Shown piece after piece: positions 1 to 12,249 of a stretch of DNA of 64,000 nt. Location of the stretch: positions 13,087,887 through 13,151,886 of the forward strand of contig CP034976.1 of the NCBI GenBank assembly GCA_004026145.2, given 5' to 3'. Position numbers and translations under genes: made by a program. Below the pieces are notes generated by a model. That model had not been told where the DNA came from. It searched no databases and saw only the letters and a program-made list of their open reading frames with translations. This stretch comes from Takifugu bimaculatus. Its lineage: Eukaryota > Chordata > Actinopteri > Tetraodontiformes > Tetraodontidae. How positions within the stretch are numbered: position 1 is the stretch's first letter; every line of letters begins with the position of its first letter.

Positions 1-1430
1 GCACGCCTTCCAGGTCTCTGCTGCCGGGGCCCAGTCAGAGGAGGCCTCGTGGTGAACAGCAGCATCGTACAGGACCTGCGTTTGAAGACACCAGATAACG
101 AGAGAGAACCTTGGATATGTCTCCCCTCTTCACCCGAGGTCACACACCTCTTAAATATGAGCTATTTTAGGTGTAACAGCATCTGATGTCTACATTCATC
201 TCCGTTGGTGTCTCTCCTCCCCGCTAATATCCTCACCCAGTGTTTCTCATTCCCGATCTCTCTGTCCTGGAAGTCCTCTTGAGTCACTCCCTCCATCCGT
301 CTGTACTTCTCGATGTTGTTCCTCATCTCCAGGTGACTGGGGTTTGCGATGAAGAAAGTGTGAGCTGCTGATGCTGCTTTCTGAAACTTTTCCAGCTAAT
401 TAGGGGAAATAGAAGGGTATAATTAAAAAGAAATGACGTGTAGGGGTCACGACCCAGACGCTTAAAGCTGCTTGCCTTGTAATATGTGACCTGGAGGAAG
501 TTGTAAGGATTACGGCTGCTGAATTCATATTCGATGTCGACAGAAACAGGAAGCTGTCCCGTAGGTGTGACCCACCGTCCAATGCAGAACCTCAAACATT
601 CCGCTTTCTTCTGCAGCCAGTCCAAGGCCAGGAGGTCCCACAGATTCCCCCTCTCCGAGTCTAACGACAGACAAATAAAACTGCCCAGTTTGAACACGTA
701 GCATCAATAAATGTGGCTTAAATGATAAAGACACACCTCTAAGTGTGAACAGATGTGACAGCTCTCATCAACAAACGTGCATTTCATGCATTAATCGGGA
801 TGGTTTAGATCCAAAGCAGCTCATTAAATGCGCATGAACGTGCTGGATAATGTCAACCAAAGAGAACCATCATCCAATAAACGAGGGAATATGGAAATGG
901 GTGGGTACTTGGAAAAAAGTGGAGTCAAGACTCCGAAAGTAAAGCTGATTCTGGGGATCAAACTAAATAAAAGCCCAAACACGGTTGATAACAGTGTCGT
1001 GCTTGTTTGTTTTGCAAATCACTGTCCTAGGAAATCCTTTTCCTCCACTTATTTTCTTTGAAACAGTCTGACCGGGGCTGAAATATTCCTGCAAAATGTC
1101 GATTTCAACCAAAGCCAAAACAACTTGGAACTTGCCCAGTCTGTCCAGTGCTTCTTTCCCTGCGGAACCACAGGCATCGTGACACTTTCTGCGGACCCTG
1201 AACAGAGATTCCTTGGCTAAGATGGACTTCTCCAGCAGCTCTGCAGCCTTCCCCCAGTCTTCGTTGAAATATGCGCGCACTCCGCTGTAAAACAGAAAAT
1301 CATACGGTTGCAGAAGTGGCTGCGCATTCGAAGTGCTGTGAGCCGGGGTTGCGAAAATAAAAGCAGGCAATGTTATAACAACGAAATAAAGCGCCACGTA
1401 TACAGAGAAACAGGTAGAGCTCTGCGCCAT
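1..1430 (-). CDS. p3h3: Prolyl 3-hydroxylase family protein, P3H3-like (5' exons, partial)
   Basis: Proteins of this family (P3H1-3, CRTAP) act in the ER on procollagen proline residues. The window holds only the N-terminal TPR-like/CxxxC part; the catalytic dioxygenase domain would lie beyond the left edge. Exon 1 begins at the ATG at 1430-1428 with a hydrophobic signal peptide, followed by a family-typical block (YDFLFYSGVRAYF) and the CHDAC cysteine pair; it ends at about 1132, or at 1169 if another donor is used. Exon 2 (about 680 or 660 down to 476) carries AECLRFC and RNPYNFLQVTYYK. Exon 3 (395-237) carries AAHTFFIANPSHLEMR. Exon 4 starts at 75 and runs off the edge. The longer exon 1/2 choice gives cysteine spacing closer to P3H1. 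The exon 2 donor reads AAG|GCAAGC, a possible GC donor. Naming as P3H3 rests on adjacency to USP5, as on human 12p13. Confidence 0.8.
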
Positions 1431-2093
1431 GGTCCCAGAGACAAACCCAGTGGAGAAATAAGAAGAGGAGGGACTACGGAAACGTTTCCCCTCGTTAGTT
1501 TTAGGTGGAGGTTTGCATCCACTTATGCTACATTGACTATATGCGTATTTTTATTTATAGCACTTACTGAATTAAGACAAATAAAGCAAAGTCTTTGGTT
1601 TTGAAGTTGCAACTTTCAGATAGTTTTTTTTTTTCGTGATGGAGCCGATGCAATAAACGCGCTCAACCACCAGGGGGCGCAGTCTAGTCACTTCAACTGG
1701 TATTACCGTAACTATAACTATAAACGGGTTATTTAAAATCTCTATAATTTGCGTGCTCTGGAAAGAGATGTGTAAACGGAACGGACGTCTAAAACGGTTT
1801 GGTATCGGGTTACCTTTCATGTCACATTCCAAGCCGCGGTGTTCTTCGACTCTGATGTACACAGAAAGTGGAAACAATACCGCAGCTTGGTGTAAAAGGG
1901 CTCCAGATTACGGTAACAGAGGCGCATCTGTGTTCGCTAGGCCTTCGCTCAGCATCAGAGGAGCCCATGATTCGCCCAGACAAACACTGTAGTCAACCCA
2001 CACTCACTCTGCTGAGACAGGCAATCAAGAAGCTGGGGGCCAGCACTCAGAGCACCAAGCGTCTCACGTAAACTCCTGAATAGCTAACTCACC
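1431..2093. promoter_or_regulatory. Divergent promoter interval between P3H3-like gene and USP5
   Basis: The two start codons face away from each other across 663 bases, so this interval should hold both 5' UTRs and promoters. A poly-T run lies near 1626-1634 and a CTCF-like motif at 1667-1682. Short open frames at 1753-2071 have no recognisable domain and are probably chance. No clear TATA box was seen. Confidence 0.5.
1667..1682 (+). promoter_or_regulatory. CTCF-like motif
   Basis: The sequence CCACCAGGGGGCGCAG matches the vertebrate CTCF core consensus essentially perfectly, in plus orientation. It lies in the P3H3/USP5 divergent promoter. Binding is inferred from the motif only. Confidence 0.5.
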
Positions 2094-4621
2094 ATGGCGG
2101 ACGTCGGGGACGTATTAATGTCCGTTTTGTCCACAATTCGCGTTCCGAAACCCGGAGACCGTGTGCACAAAGACGAATGCGCCTTGTCATTTGCCTCGCC
2201 GGTGAGCTATTTTCCCCCTTTCATTACACCAACATTTCCCATAGCGAGCGGTGTTTTGGTACATCATCTTGTCTTCTGGTTCTGTTTCGTTTAGTGGAAC
2301 ATTCTGTCTTTGTTGATCCACTTTGACCGACTGACTCTCGGGATATTACTGTTTTGGCCAACTAGCAAGCTAATGTTAAGCTAAGCTAATAATGCAGCGC
2401 AATAGAAACTTTGTAGCCTGTGAGTTAGCTCTGCCACTGCAATTGTGCATGCTGTCAAAGTAGCTAGCGAGCTAATTCAGTCATTGCAAGTCCGATGGAC
2501 TGAACCGTTATTAAAGCTCATTTCCAGGGAATTTGACTTCAGATTGGACGTAGAAAACCGAACCATTGTTTCAGCTAAATTGTGTTAGCAGGTCAGTAAT
2601 TGACAGTCGTCTTTAGCCCCACATATCAATGGCGTTTTGCGATTGAGAGGTTAAAACAGATTATATGTCATTGATATTGTTCTAATGTCTGAATGTTACA
2701 GGAAAGCGAAGGTGGCCTGTATGTGTGCATGAACAGCTTCCTGGGCTTTGGGAGTCAATATGTGGAGAGACACTATGCTCGCACCGGTCAGAGGGCTTAC
2801 CTACACATCAAAAGGACAAGGAAGACGAAGGTTCTTTGTCAATTATTACTGTTACAGCTAAATCAACCACCGTGTTATTCTGTACCAGGTGCATTGAGCT
2901 TGGAACTTTTGTCACACTTCTAGAAGGAAGAGGACAATAACTCTGGATCTGGACACCCCCCTAAGAAGAAGCCCACCAGGCTGGCTATAGGTAAACACTA
3001 GTAATGAGAGGAACAGATTACATACAGGCGTTGTCGCCTTTTGGGACTGATGTCTGCCCCCCCACCTCTATGTTTCATCCATCCAGGGATTGAAGGAGGT
3101 TTTGATGTTGAACAGGATCAGTATGAGGAGGATATAAAGGTGGTTATATTACCCGACAGACAAGAAGTCACATCTGAAGATCTTTCTTCTATGCCAGATG
3201 TTGTGAGAGACAGGGTGAGATTCACTTCTGCTTCTTCAGAATATATTACCAATATTGGGGACAATACCAAAGATGGAGGCTCTGCTGGCCTCTGTTAGAG
3301 CTTGTGTGCTCATTCAGATGGATTTGTGTCCCTGTCCAGGTGTCCCAGTCCATGGCGGGCATCGTGGCTGCTGATTCGGTGTCTCACACCTTGCAGGTGC
3401 AGCAGTGGGACGGAGAGGTGAGACAGGAGTCGAAGCACGCTGCCGATCTGAAACAGCTGGACAATGGAGTCAAAATCCCTCCGAGGTGGGACGTGGTGCC
3501 ACTGTGATGTTCGGGAATATTTGCATAAAATATTTACATGCCGTAAAAAGACATTTGCATTAGACTGTTAAAAACCGACGGCTTGGAGGGGGGGGGGGTT
3601 GTTTTAGAAAAGAACTACAAAGTTCCCCCCGTTTCTGACGTGTCAGTGCAACATGAATTCCCCTTCAGTGGCTGGCGGTGTGAGGTGTGTGACCTTCAGG
3701 AGAACATTTGGATGAACCTGACGGATGGAAAAGTGCTGTGCGGCCGCAGGTATTTCGACGGCTCTGGGGGCAACAACCACGCCCTTCTTCACTTCCAGGA
3801 GACAAGATACCCGCTGGCGGTCAAACTTGGGACCATCACTCCAGACGGAGCAGGTGTGTTCATGAATAGGAATAAAATCCCTTTTCTGTGTGGTTGAGAG
3901 GCTTTAAAACCTGCTTGGATGAAGCAGGATGTGGCTGCCTGAAGCTTGGTGGTAGCTCATCCTTCCCTGCCTCTTCTGTCATTCTCCAGATGTTTATTCC
4001 TACGATGAGGATGACATGGTGTTGGATTCAAAGTTGCCTGAGCACTTGGCTCACTTTGGCATTGACATGATGACCATGGAGAAGGCACGTCCTGTTTTCC
4101 CCCACATTTCATGTCATTTTTATTTATTAAAAATCCGCCACCTCTGATTTTAAAATCAATTTTCCTTTGCAAGCGCAGACCGAGCGAACAATGACGGAGC
4201 TGGAGATTGCTGTTAACCAGCGTGTGGGGGAGTGGGAGGTGATCCAGGAGTCGGGCACCACCCTCCGGCCGCTCTTCGGCCCTGGGCTCACCGGCATGAA
4301 GAATCTGGGCAACAGCTGCTACCTCAACTCTGTCATGCAAGTGCTCTTCACTGTTCCAGACTTCGAGAACAAGTCAGTACTCACTCCTTCACGTTATTGT
4401 TGATATTATTGGATTCATGGACCATCAATAACCCCTCCCGAACTTTGAGATCCAGTATCTTGGAGCCACAAACATTTAGGGAAAGAACCCTAAAGAGAAA
4501 TCAGCTCTTAAACATCAAGACAATAGTTGTAATCTCACTTTCCCCCCAACATTAAATATCTTTGCCTAAAAACATTTACCTGTAAATGTTTTGTGACATT
4601 TTGCTTCTGTTTGGATGATTA

Positions 4622-4658
<37 letters not shown>

Positions 4659-5240
4659 CGTGTGTGTGTGCGTGCGTGTGTGTGCGTATGCGTGCACGTG
4701 CTGATCCTAATGGAAACCCGTAATGAAATACTGCTGAGTTGATTGTACTCTGAAGCACTTAATCTGTTTGATAGTAACAGTAAAGCTGCTTTTCCACCTA
4801 AAATACCACAGTTGTTATTAAGCACATCATAATGACGACAGTCACCAGGAGAACCCTGTAAAACCGTCTAAAGGAGACAGTTTTCCCTCGTCTGCAGCCA
4901 TTATTGTTGGATATTTCTTTTCTACTGACGTTCTGTTAACCAGCAATCCTCAAAGTCTTTGTCATTAAGTTCTTAACTGTCCAAAAGCACCTTATTGTTG
5001 CTTGAAGAAGCGTTTTAATGTAGCAGGTTGCAGCTTTTGGCCAGATGCTCCTACAGAGGAAACTGATTTAACTTCTTTTCCTTTCCTCTTTGCTTGCCTC
5101 CCAGGTACGTGTCTAATATCGACAAGATCATCGATGAAGCCCCAAAGGACCCTTCCCAGGATTTCAAAACCCAAGTGTGAGTTGTGTTGTGTTGTCTGGT
5201 CGTATTCAGGATGGGCTCAGGTCATACAGGGCGTGTACTT

Positions 5241-5280
<40 letters not shown>

Positions 5281-8200
5281 GGGGGGGAGTGGAGTGCTGG
5301 ATGCTGGTTTCTAAATACTCGCTGTCTCTTCGGGATCAGGGACTCCACCTGACCACCAATAGTCCCCCCCCTCTGCCAAACGCTGCTTTATTTTCGGAGC
5401 TTTTGTTTGTTTGTTTCCAACAGAGCAAAACTTGGATACGGTCTCTTATCAGGCAAGTATTCCAAACCAGCTCTGGACCCCGGAGAGGAAAACGGCACGT
5501 CGGAAGCCAGAGTAAGAGGCGTATTTGTAAATATGAGGAGCAGCACGTGGACCCCCCCCCCCCGTATAATCGCTGTCTTCGTGCTCGTTTGCAGGGAGAC
5601 CAAATCGGCATCGCGCCGCGAATGTTCAAAGCCCTCGTCGGGTGGGGTCACCCCGAGTTCTCCACCAACCGGCAGCAGGATGCTCAGGAGTATTTGTTGC
5701 ACTTCATCAACATGGTGGAGGTAAAGCGCCCGTCTCCCCCCGCCACCCCCGCCACCCCCTGGCCTCAGCAGGTGCTGATGGCGAATCCTTTATCTATCTT
5801 TGTTCTTCCTCCAACAGAGAAACTGCCGCTCTGGTACGAACCCGTCTGAAGCCTTCAGGTTTCTGGTGGAGGAGAAGATCGTGTGTCAGCAATCCCAGAA
5901 AGCCAAGTACACCCAGCGGGTGGATTATATCATCCAGCTGCCGGTGCCCATGGACCAGGCCACCAATGCAGGTAGGGGCCCCGGAGCCACACGGGGCCAG
6001 AATCAGCTGTTCTTATCGTGGGGGGGGGGGAGGCAGGATCAGGTGGGTAAAAACATCTCCCACCAGACCCATCTTTGTTTGAACAGAAGAGCTCCAGGAA
6101 GCAGAGCGCCGGCGTGACGAGGGCGACGCCTCGGCCCCGACGGTGCGCGCCCAGATCCCCTTCACGGCGTGCATGGCGGCCCACAGCGAGCCGGAGATCC
6201 TCACCGACTTCTGGAGCTCGGCCGTGCAGGCCAAGACCACCGCGACCAAGTATGAGGCGAGGTGGCCGCAGCGCGCTGGCGCTGACCAATCCGGCGTGCT
6301 ACTAATCAAAACTGTGTCTGCGTTGCCAGAACCACCCGCTTTGCCTCGTTCCCCGACCACCTGGTCATCCAAATTAAGAAGTTCACCTTTGGCCTCGACT
6401 GGGTTCCGAAAAAACTCGGTAAGCGCGGCGATGATGGGGAACGCTGGCGTTAAGACGCGACCGTGAACTGTTGGTTCCTCCCGCAGACGTGAGCATCGAC
6501 GTTCCCGACACGCTGGACCTCAGCGCTCTGCGTGCAACAGGGCAGCAACCAGGGGAGGAGCTTCTACCAGAGGTGGCCCCACCCCCACTCATGACCCCTG
6601 ACGTGGAGGTCAAAGGTATCCTGGGTTCCCAAGGCAACGAGGAGGACGACTCGCTCTACTCCCCACTGCTGTGTTAGTCTGTCCTGTCACTTCTCCTCCT
6701 TTCCTTCCTCCCACCCTTGTTTCCTCCTTTTCTTTCTTCCTCCCTTTTCTGTTTTCGCGCGTCCTTCCGTTGCCATATTTTCAGTTCACAATTTTTTAGT
6801 TTTATAGTCTCGTTATGCTTTTTTTTTTGCACACGTTTAGCGACTTTTCCGGAGGTCCAAACGCGCGTCGGCTCTATTTAAAATGTCCTTTTTTTGCTCT
6901 CAGCTCCAGCCCTCGATGAGTCCACTGTGTCCCATTTATGTGAAATGGGATTCCCACTGGAATCTTGCAAGAGAGCGGTTTATTTTTCTGGGAACACTGG
7001 AATCGATGCAGCCACAAACTGGATCATGAGCCATATGGACGACGCAGGTGAAACCGGGAAAAAAGAGGCTTATTACAGTAACGTGTTGGAATAATTCAGT
7101 CCTCTTAAACCGACTCGTATCATCGGTGCGCCGCAGATTTCACGGCCCCGCTGGTGTTGCCGGGGTGCAGTTCTGGTGCCGGAACCACGCCAACAGAGAG
7201 CATTTCTGAAGAGCACTTAGAGACCATCGTCGCCATGGGCTTCAGTCGAGACCAGGCGACCAAAGCACTTCGAGCCACGGTCAGAACCACAGAACTTTAC
7301 GGCGTTTAAAGGTCCCCGTGTCTGAAGTGGTGCACAAACCTGCAGATATTCAGGGCAGCGTTGGTCTTTAAGGTCTCCGGTGATTTCAGATGGGGAGAAT
7401 TTATCACGGGGGAGACCGGCGCCGCCGAGCAGAACCTCACCAGTGGGAGTTCTGAGCAGAACCTTTAAAATGTGCCTTTAACCTGTGTTTCTCAGAGCAA
7501 CGACCTACAGCGGGCCTTGGACTGGATCTTCTCAAACACGAATGATCTGGAATCCATGGACATTTCTGAAGGCGGTCGCTCCGCCGCGGAGAGCGAAAGC
7601 GCCAGTGAACCGCCGCCAGGACCTCGTGTGAGAGATGGACCGGGCAGTAAGTCCAAGCTCAGATGGACCAGGCGCTGCTCTGACGACTCTGAAGCTAATT
7701 AGATTGTCTCTGTTGTTCAGAATACGAGTTATTTGCCTTCATCAGTCACATGGGGACGAGTACGATGTGCGGTCACTACGTTTGTCACATCAAGAAGGAT
7801 CAACAGTAAGTTTGGAGCGTTTCTTTATTCATTTATATGTGATGTGCACCTTTGTTTAGCGGATTAGGATTCAAATGAGCCGGAATCTACTTTCTCCACA
7901 TTTCCTAAGGCGTTATGAAAAAGCTGAATACAAAATTGCTCTTCTGATGTATTTTGTGCACTGAACACAGCTGATTGCACTAATGCTACAGCAGGGGGCG
8001 CTGCGCTCCACGCCTGACATGAAGGCAATAACAAAATGTGCATTTGGAGGTTTTTAGAAATGTGAATTATGACAATTCTTTTTTATTAAGTCTCTGCATG
8101 ACATTAATAAGTAAAGTGATGATTTTTATTCATGCCTCCTGTCAAAGAGTGTGTGTTTTTTTTAAAAAGTGCTCTCTTTGTGGTGCAGGTGGGTCATCTT

Positions 8201-8381
8201 CAACGACCAGAAGGTGTGCGCTTCTGAGAAACCTCCCAAAGACATGGGGTACCTCTACTTCTATCGGAGAGTCAGCCGACTGAGCGGAAGTGGGTGTTGC
8301 CCTTGGAGACGAGTTGAAGTTTGGCCTCAAACACCCAGTGTTCAGTCGCACCCCAAATGCCCCCTTCCGCTTCACACATGA
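2094..8381 (+). CDS. usp5: Ubiquitin carboxyl-terminal hydrolase 5 (isopeptidase T)
   Basis: Cytosolic deubiquitinase that disassembles unanchored polyubiquitin chains. Coding exons: 2094-2201, 2702-2830, 2924-2990, 3087-3214, 3340-3485, 3669-3853, 3990-4084, 4179-4372, 5105-5176, 5424-5511, 5595-5720, 5818-5971, 6087-6249, 6330-6418, 6487-6615 (or 6672), 6904-7047, 7137-7279, 7496-7646, 7721-7805, 8189-8381. Phases agree at every junction, giving about 862 aa (short form) or 881 (long). Visible parts: zinc-finger UBP (GWRCEVC, CGRRYFDGSGGNNH), catalytic Cys box GNSCYLNS (Cys codon 4317-4319), two UBA domains (CEMGFPLESCKRAV; ETIVAMGFSRDQATKAL) between the catalytic halves, and the His box CGHYVCHIKK (His codon 7774-7776). 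Start is the ATG giving MADVGDVLMSVLSTIRVPKPGDRVHKDEC, here quoted in two parts of one N-terminus: MADVGDVLMSV then LSTIRVPKPG. Oddities: a GC donor after exon 7, an alternative donor in exon 15, and a C-terminus about 34 residues longer than the human RVAS end. Confidence 0.97.
4624..4694. repeat. (TG)n microsatellite in USP5 intron
   Basis: Alternating TG with interspersed CG dinucleotides in the intron after exon 8. Short frames reading HTHTHT or VCVCVC across it are artefacts. Confidence 0.9.
5243..5288. repeat. (TG)n followed by a G run
   Basis: A TG tract of about 32 bases runs into a G homopolymer of over 10 bases, inside the USP5 intron after exon 9. Confidence 0.9.
7988..8003 (+). 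promoter_or_regulatory. CTCF-like motif in USP5 intron 19
   Basis: ACAGCAGGGGGCGCTG differs from the CTCF core by about one base and is in plus orientation, 1.8 kb before the CD4-2 start codon. Motif evidence only. Confidence 0.45.
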
Positions 8382-9833
8382 CAGAAGTGTAAATACCTTT
8401 CCCCAAATATCCACACATGCAGCACAATAAATGGGTGCAAAGCTCACATTCGGTTAGTGTTGTTTTGTTTTCTTCACGGTTGACAGTAGTGCACTGAAGG
8501 GCCTGGAAAACTGCCTGGAAAAGGTGCAGCTCTCACTTTATCCCGACCGTTTTAAAACCCCAGTGACAGAACAATCTTCAGCTGTTCATTCATCCAGTCT
8601 GGAAAAATCGAATCCGACCAGTTGAATCTGTGTCTGTTTATCGATTTCACTTCCTCTTAATCCCGGCACGCCGTTCGCAGACGAGCTTCCGTTATCAGGC
8701 CGTTGTAGTTCTGTACTGCCTGTTTACCAGCAGCACCTCCTCCACCCGCTTCAGGAAATGTGAGTAAATCCAATAACTGCGCCGATATTTGTTGTTTCAA
8801 AGTCAAAAGCGCCCGATCGGCTCGTTTCCAAAGTGCTTGATGACCGGTAATACTTGAGTGTGTGTTGGTTTTTTTTTTCCTTTCTATTGAACTCATTTTT
8901 GCAAACAACTTCTTTGTTATTTCTGCTGTGGTGAATAAAGGATTCTTTCTGTCCGTCGGCCGTCTCCTTGTTTTAAATGAGTCGTTCCATTTGGATAAAA
9001 TCGGGCTCCTAAGCGGTGCTTTACCCCGCACTCTTTATGTGAGACGTCGACTTGACTCCTCATCTGGGTCGTGTTCTCAGTCTCATTCTGGCAAATGCTG
9101 CTGTGAGAGCGCACGTTTGCGTCGTGCACTGGCCTACGACCTTTCAGGGTTCAGCCTTCTGTTCTAGATCTCTTACATCTTTTAAACTTTCCCATCCTCC
9201 TGTTTTGCTTTTCTTTCTAGTTTTTTTTCTGGGACGTTACAGCGCAAAGGCTAATAAAGGGATCCACTGTCGTTGGGTTGAGGTAAGATGATCAAAATTG
9301 AGTTAATCTGACTTTGGTGCTGTAAAATGGAGGATCTCACACACGCTCGGGGGCGGCTCTTTTACTGCATCATTTATAAAACCTTTGTCCATTATCGGAT
9401 TGATAGTTCTTAGGAAAATCCATTTATTTGTTCATCGAACGACCTGAACGACCTTTTGACGTGGCCAAGGTCAACAAAAGACTTGATGTTTAGACTAGAC
9501 CCAAACAACGAAGCTGTAAATTACAAAAATGGACCTTTTACACAAACTTTTCATACTGAAGCAGCACGTCGGCCCGTCGATCTCGCAGCTTCAAACCACC
9601 GTTTCAGATCGGGAGGCGCTCGATGAGCTTGGCTCAACGTTTCAGAGTTTAATGGAGTTTTAAGAATCTGATTTATGAAATGTGGAGAGGAAGGAAGTCG
9701 TGGTTGGGGATCGCATGTTGTGCAGTTGATGCAGAAGCTGCCTGCAGACGCTTGGAAATGGTCGCCCTCGTCTTTCAGCTTCCATCACGGGAACAATAGC
9801 AACTTTGCCTTTTACCTTTTCAGACTGCTCACC
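8382..9833. other. USP5 3' UTR and intergenic DNA before CD4-2
   Basis: No recognisable coding exon. A second AATAAA occurs near 8935. The last few hundred bases should contain the CD4-2 promoter and 5' UTR; no TATA box was evident. Confidence 0.5.
8426..8431 (+). terminator. USP5 poly(A) signal
   Basis: AATAAA lies 45 bases after the USP5 stop codon, a plausible short 3' UTR. Confidence 0.6.
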
Positions 9834-11645
9834 ATGAAGAGAACCTTGTGGCTCGGCTTTGGTGAGTAAACCCAACGGCTCTGGATGGCAAAACCTGCTT
9901 TTTAACAGTTTTCGAATTTAAACTGGCTCGATAAAATGAGTTTTTCTGATCCTAATTTGATCTGAAAAGGGGAGTTTAAGTGTCCAGCATCTCAAAAGTG
10001 CAGTTTGTCTGTTTTAAAACGCTGATTTCTGGTATTTTGCAGCAGTATTTTTCTCCTGTGCACTTTGTGCCGACGGCTATGTGGTTGTCAAGAGTCCGGG
10101 TGAGAAGGTCAACTTGCCCTGCGGGGTGGACCAGTCTGGCGGAACTGTGACGTGGAAGCATGAAGACAGCGTGGTGATTCAAGTTGACAAAAACGGCTTT
10201 CCTCGGAAAGGTCCGGAACAGTTCTGTCCATCGCTTATCTGGTTCCAAAGCTTTGCTGTTGCTGATTCTGCCAGTGTTCTGTAGGCAAAGTCGATCTTGT
10301 TCAGAGAGCCACGGTGAGGCGAACGGCTCTGGAGATCACGGGTGTGAAGGAAGCAGATGCAGGAATGTTCACCTGTACCGTCAATCGGAATTCGGAGCAA
10401 CATTTCCTTTTTGTCGTCACTGGTAAGCAAATGGCCCAGTGGTCGGAACCTCCTCCCTTTGGTTTAAATAGAGTTTTCACGGTAGCGAGCGACCCACCGG
10501 GCTCGCTCTGCTAAATGAGCCGTGTTCTGTTCTGAACTTGAACCCCGGTCAGTCTCTGCCAGACCCTCGGCCGTGCTGCAGCTGGGCGGCAGCGCCACGC
10601 TCCACTGTCAGGTGAAAGGTCTCCCCCTCCCGCCATCGGCGCCGCAGTGGAGGAAACCAGATGGCAACCCGCACCCGGGGTCGGAGGAGGCCGAGCTGAA
10701 TCCAGTGGCCCGTTCAGACGAGGGCGCCTGGAACTGCACCTTCTCCCACGACGGGCTGATGTACGGCAAGAGTTTGGATATCAGAGTCACAGGTGGGTCA
10801 CCGACTTCTGCCGAACATCAGCAGAAGAGCCGCGGCGGTTCTGAACTCTTGTTTCACTTTCAGGCGCCGCGACGACGCCTGCGAAACCCGTCCCTTCCGA
10901 CAAGGGCAAAGAGGCGCCGACTTGCAACGACTGTGCGTCCTCTTCTTGTTTGTTTGTTTGTTTGTTTGTTTGTTTGTTTGTTTGTTTGTTGTTCCCTGGA
11001 TGCGCCCCTAACGGTCCTCTCCTCCTCTGGTGGCCCCAGGTGTGACCAACCGTCCGTCTCTGCCGCTGAGGCTCAGCTGGTGGATGTGGGCCGTCATTGC
11101 AGTCGGCTGCCTGATCCTCGTTGTCCTGATGGCCTTCATCGTTTACTTGTGCAAGAGAATTCAAAGAAAGAAAGTAAGTGGGGGGAGTCTTCACACGAAG
11201 CTTTCTAGATTTAGATGAGCCGCGGGGATTATCGAGGCCTCTGCGCAGAAGAAAACCTGATGTGAGATTTCTTTTTTCTGCTGCAGAGAAAACTGCGGAG
11301 GATGGAGAACAGCCGCCAGCTGCTGATGCCTAAACAGTACTGCCAGTGCAACCGGTAAATCGCCTTTGATTTGCTTTTGCCCACAAAAAGAAGTTACCTC
11401 CCCTTCTGGTAATCTCCGTTCACTTTACAGATGCTTTCAGATGGATTATGTTCACTTTACACTAATGAGAGTCTGACCTTCATTCTGCCTTTCACCAAGG
11501 GCTTCATTATTTTGCCATAATTAGTGTGAAAACGTCTCCTCTTTCTACTCTTTATCACAGCCCGACAGCTGTACCCAAAATGCAGCAGAGGCGCCAGAGA
11601 CAGAAGCCGTCGGCCCCCCCCCTGCAACCCGTCCTCGTGCAGTGA
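9834..11645 (+). CDS. cd4-2: CD4-2 / CD4-related co-receptor, two Ig domains
   Basis: T-cell surface glycoprotein of the CD4/LAG3 family. Exons: 9834-9861, 10043-10210, 10285-10422, 10553-10792, 10864-10932, 11040-11173, 11287-11354, 11561-11645; total 930 nt, 309 aa, all phases consistent. Signal peptide MKRTLWLGF-AVFFSCALC. Domain 1 (VNLPC ... AGMFTC) is split between exons 2 and 3, a hallmark of CD4-family genes. Domain 2 (ATLHC ... GAWNC) is in exon 4. A short Pro/Lys-rich hinge with a Cys pair (CNDC) spans exons 5-6. The membrane segment is MWAVIAVGCLILVVLMAF, then a basic stop-transfer, then KQYCQCNRP. CQC is the pattern that in mammalian CD4 binds Lck through zinc. Family membership is clear; the exact paralog name follows from domain number and its neighbour CD4-1. 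Confidence 0.9.
10947..10992. repeat. (TTTG)n tetranucleotide repeat
   Basis: About eleven TTTG units in the CD4-2 intron between the hinge and transmembrane exons. Confidence 0.9.
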
Positions 11646-11758
11646 CATGAAAAGCCGAGCGAAGGGGCGCGCGAGGGAGAACAGGCGGAGGGGAGTCGGA
11701 GGAGATAAATAAGAAGAGAAGAGAGCGGAAATATGAATGTAAACGGGCTCTAAGTGTA

Positions 11759-11764
11759 AATAAA
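11759..11764 (+). terminator. CD4-2 poly(A) signal
   Basis: AATAAA 114 bases after the CD4-2 stop codon. Confidence 0.65.
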
Positions 11765-12249
11765 GAGTGTGACGTGGGGACCACTTAGGAACAAACTGGA
11801 GCGGTGAATGCAAATGTCCTCTTCCTCTGCATCATTTCTGTTATGCGGCGCGTCTCTATGTACAGCGAGCGGCGTTGGCTTTTTTTTTTTTTGCATTTCT
11901 AGCTGCATTCCTGAGAACTGCACATGATTCTGTATTAAAATTAAAATCTAAGAACCCCCTCATCCTCGTGCGTGTTAATAAACCCTCCTAAACTTGACTT
12001 TGCTAGGTTTGCACTTACTGAAGCACATCTGTGCCTTCCTGTATTTGGGACAGGAGCTCTCAATCCCCCCAAAACTGGTGCAGAGCAAAGCAGGTGTCGA
12101 CCCCCCCCCCCGGGGGCTGCGTGCAATGAAGCACCTGCCTCAAACGTTTGTAAGAGAGGGAATATATAGCTGACACATTAGAGGAACAAAAACCATCATT
12201 TTTAGTTTTTATTTAATGCTAGCTCTATGAAAGAGGGGAGAGAGAAACT

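Noticed and set aside
1753..2071. Small frames between the P3H3-like gene and USP5
   Set aside because: Overlapping frames without domains inside a divergent promoter.
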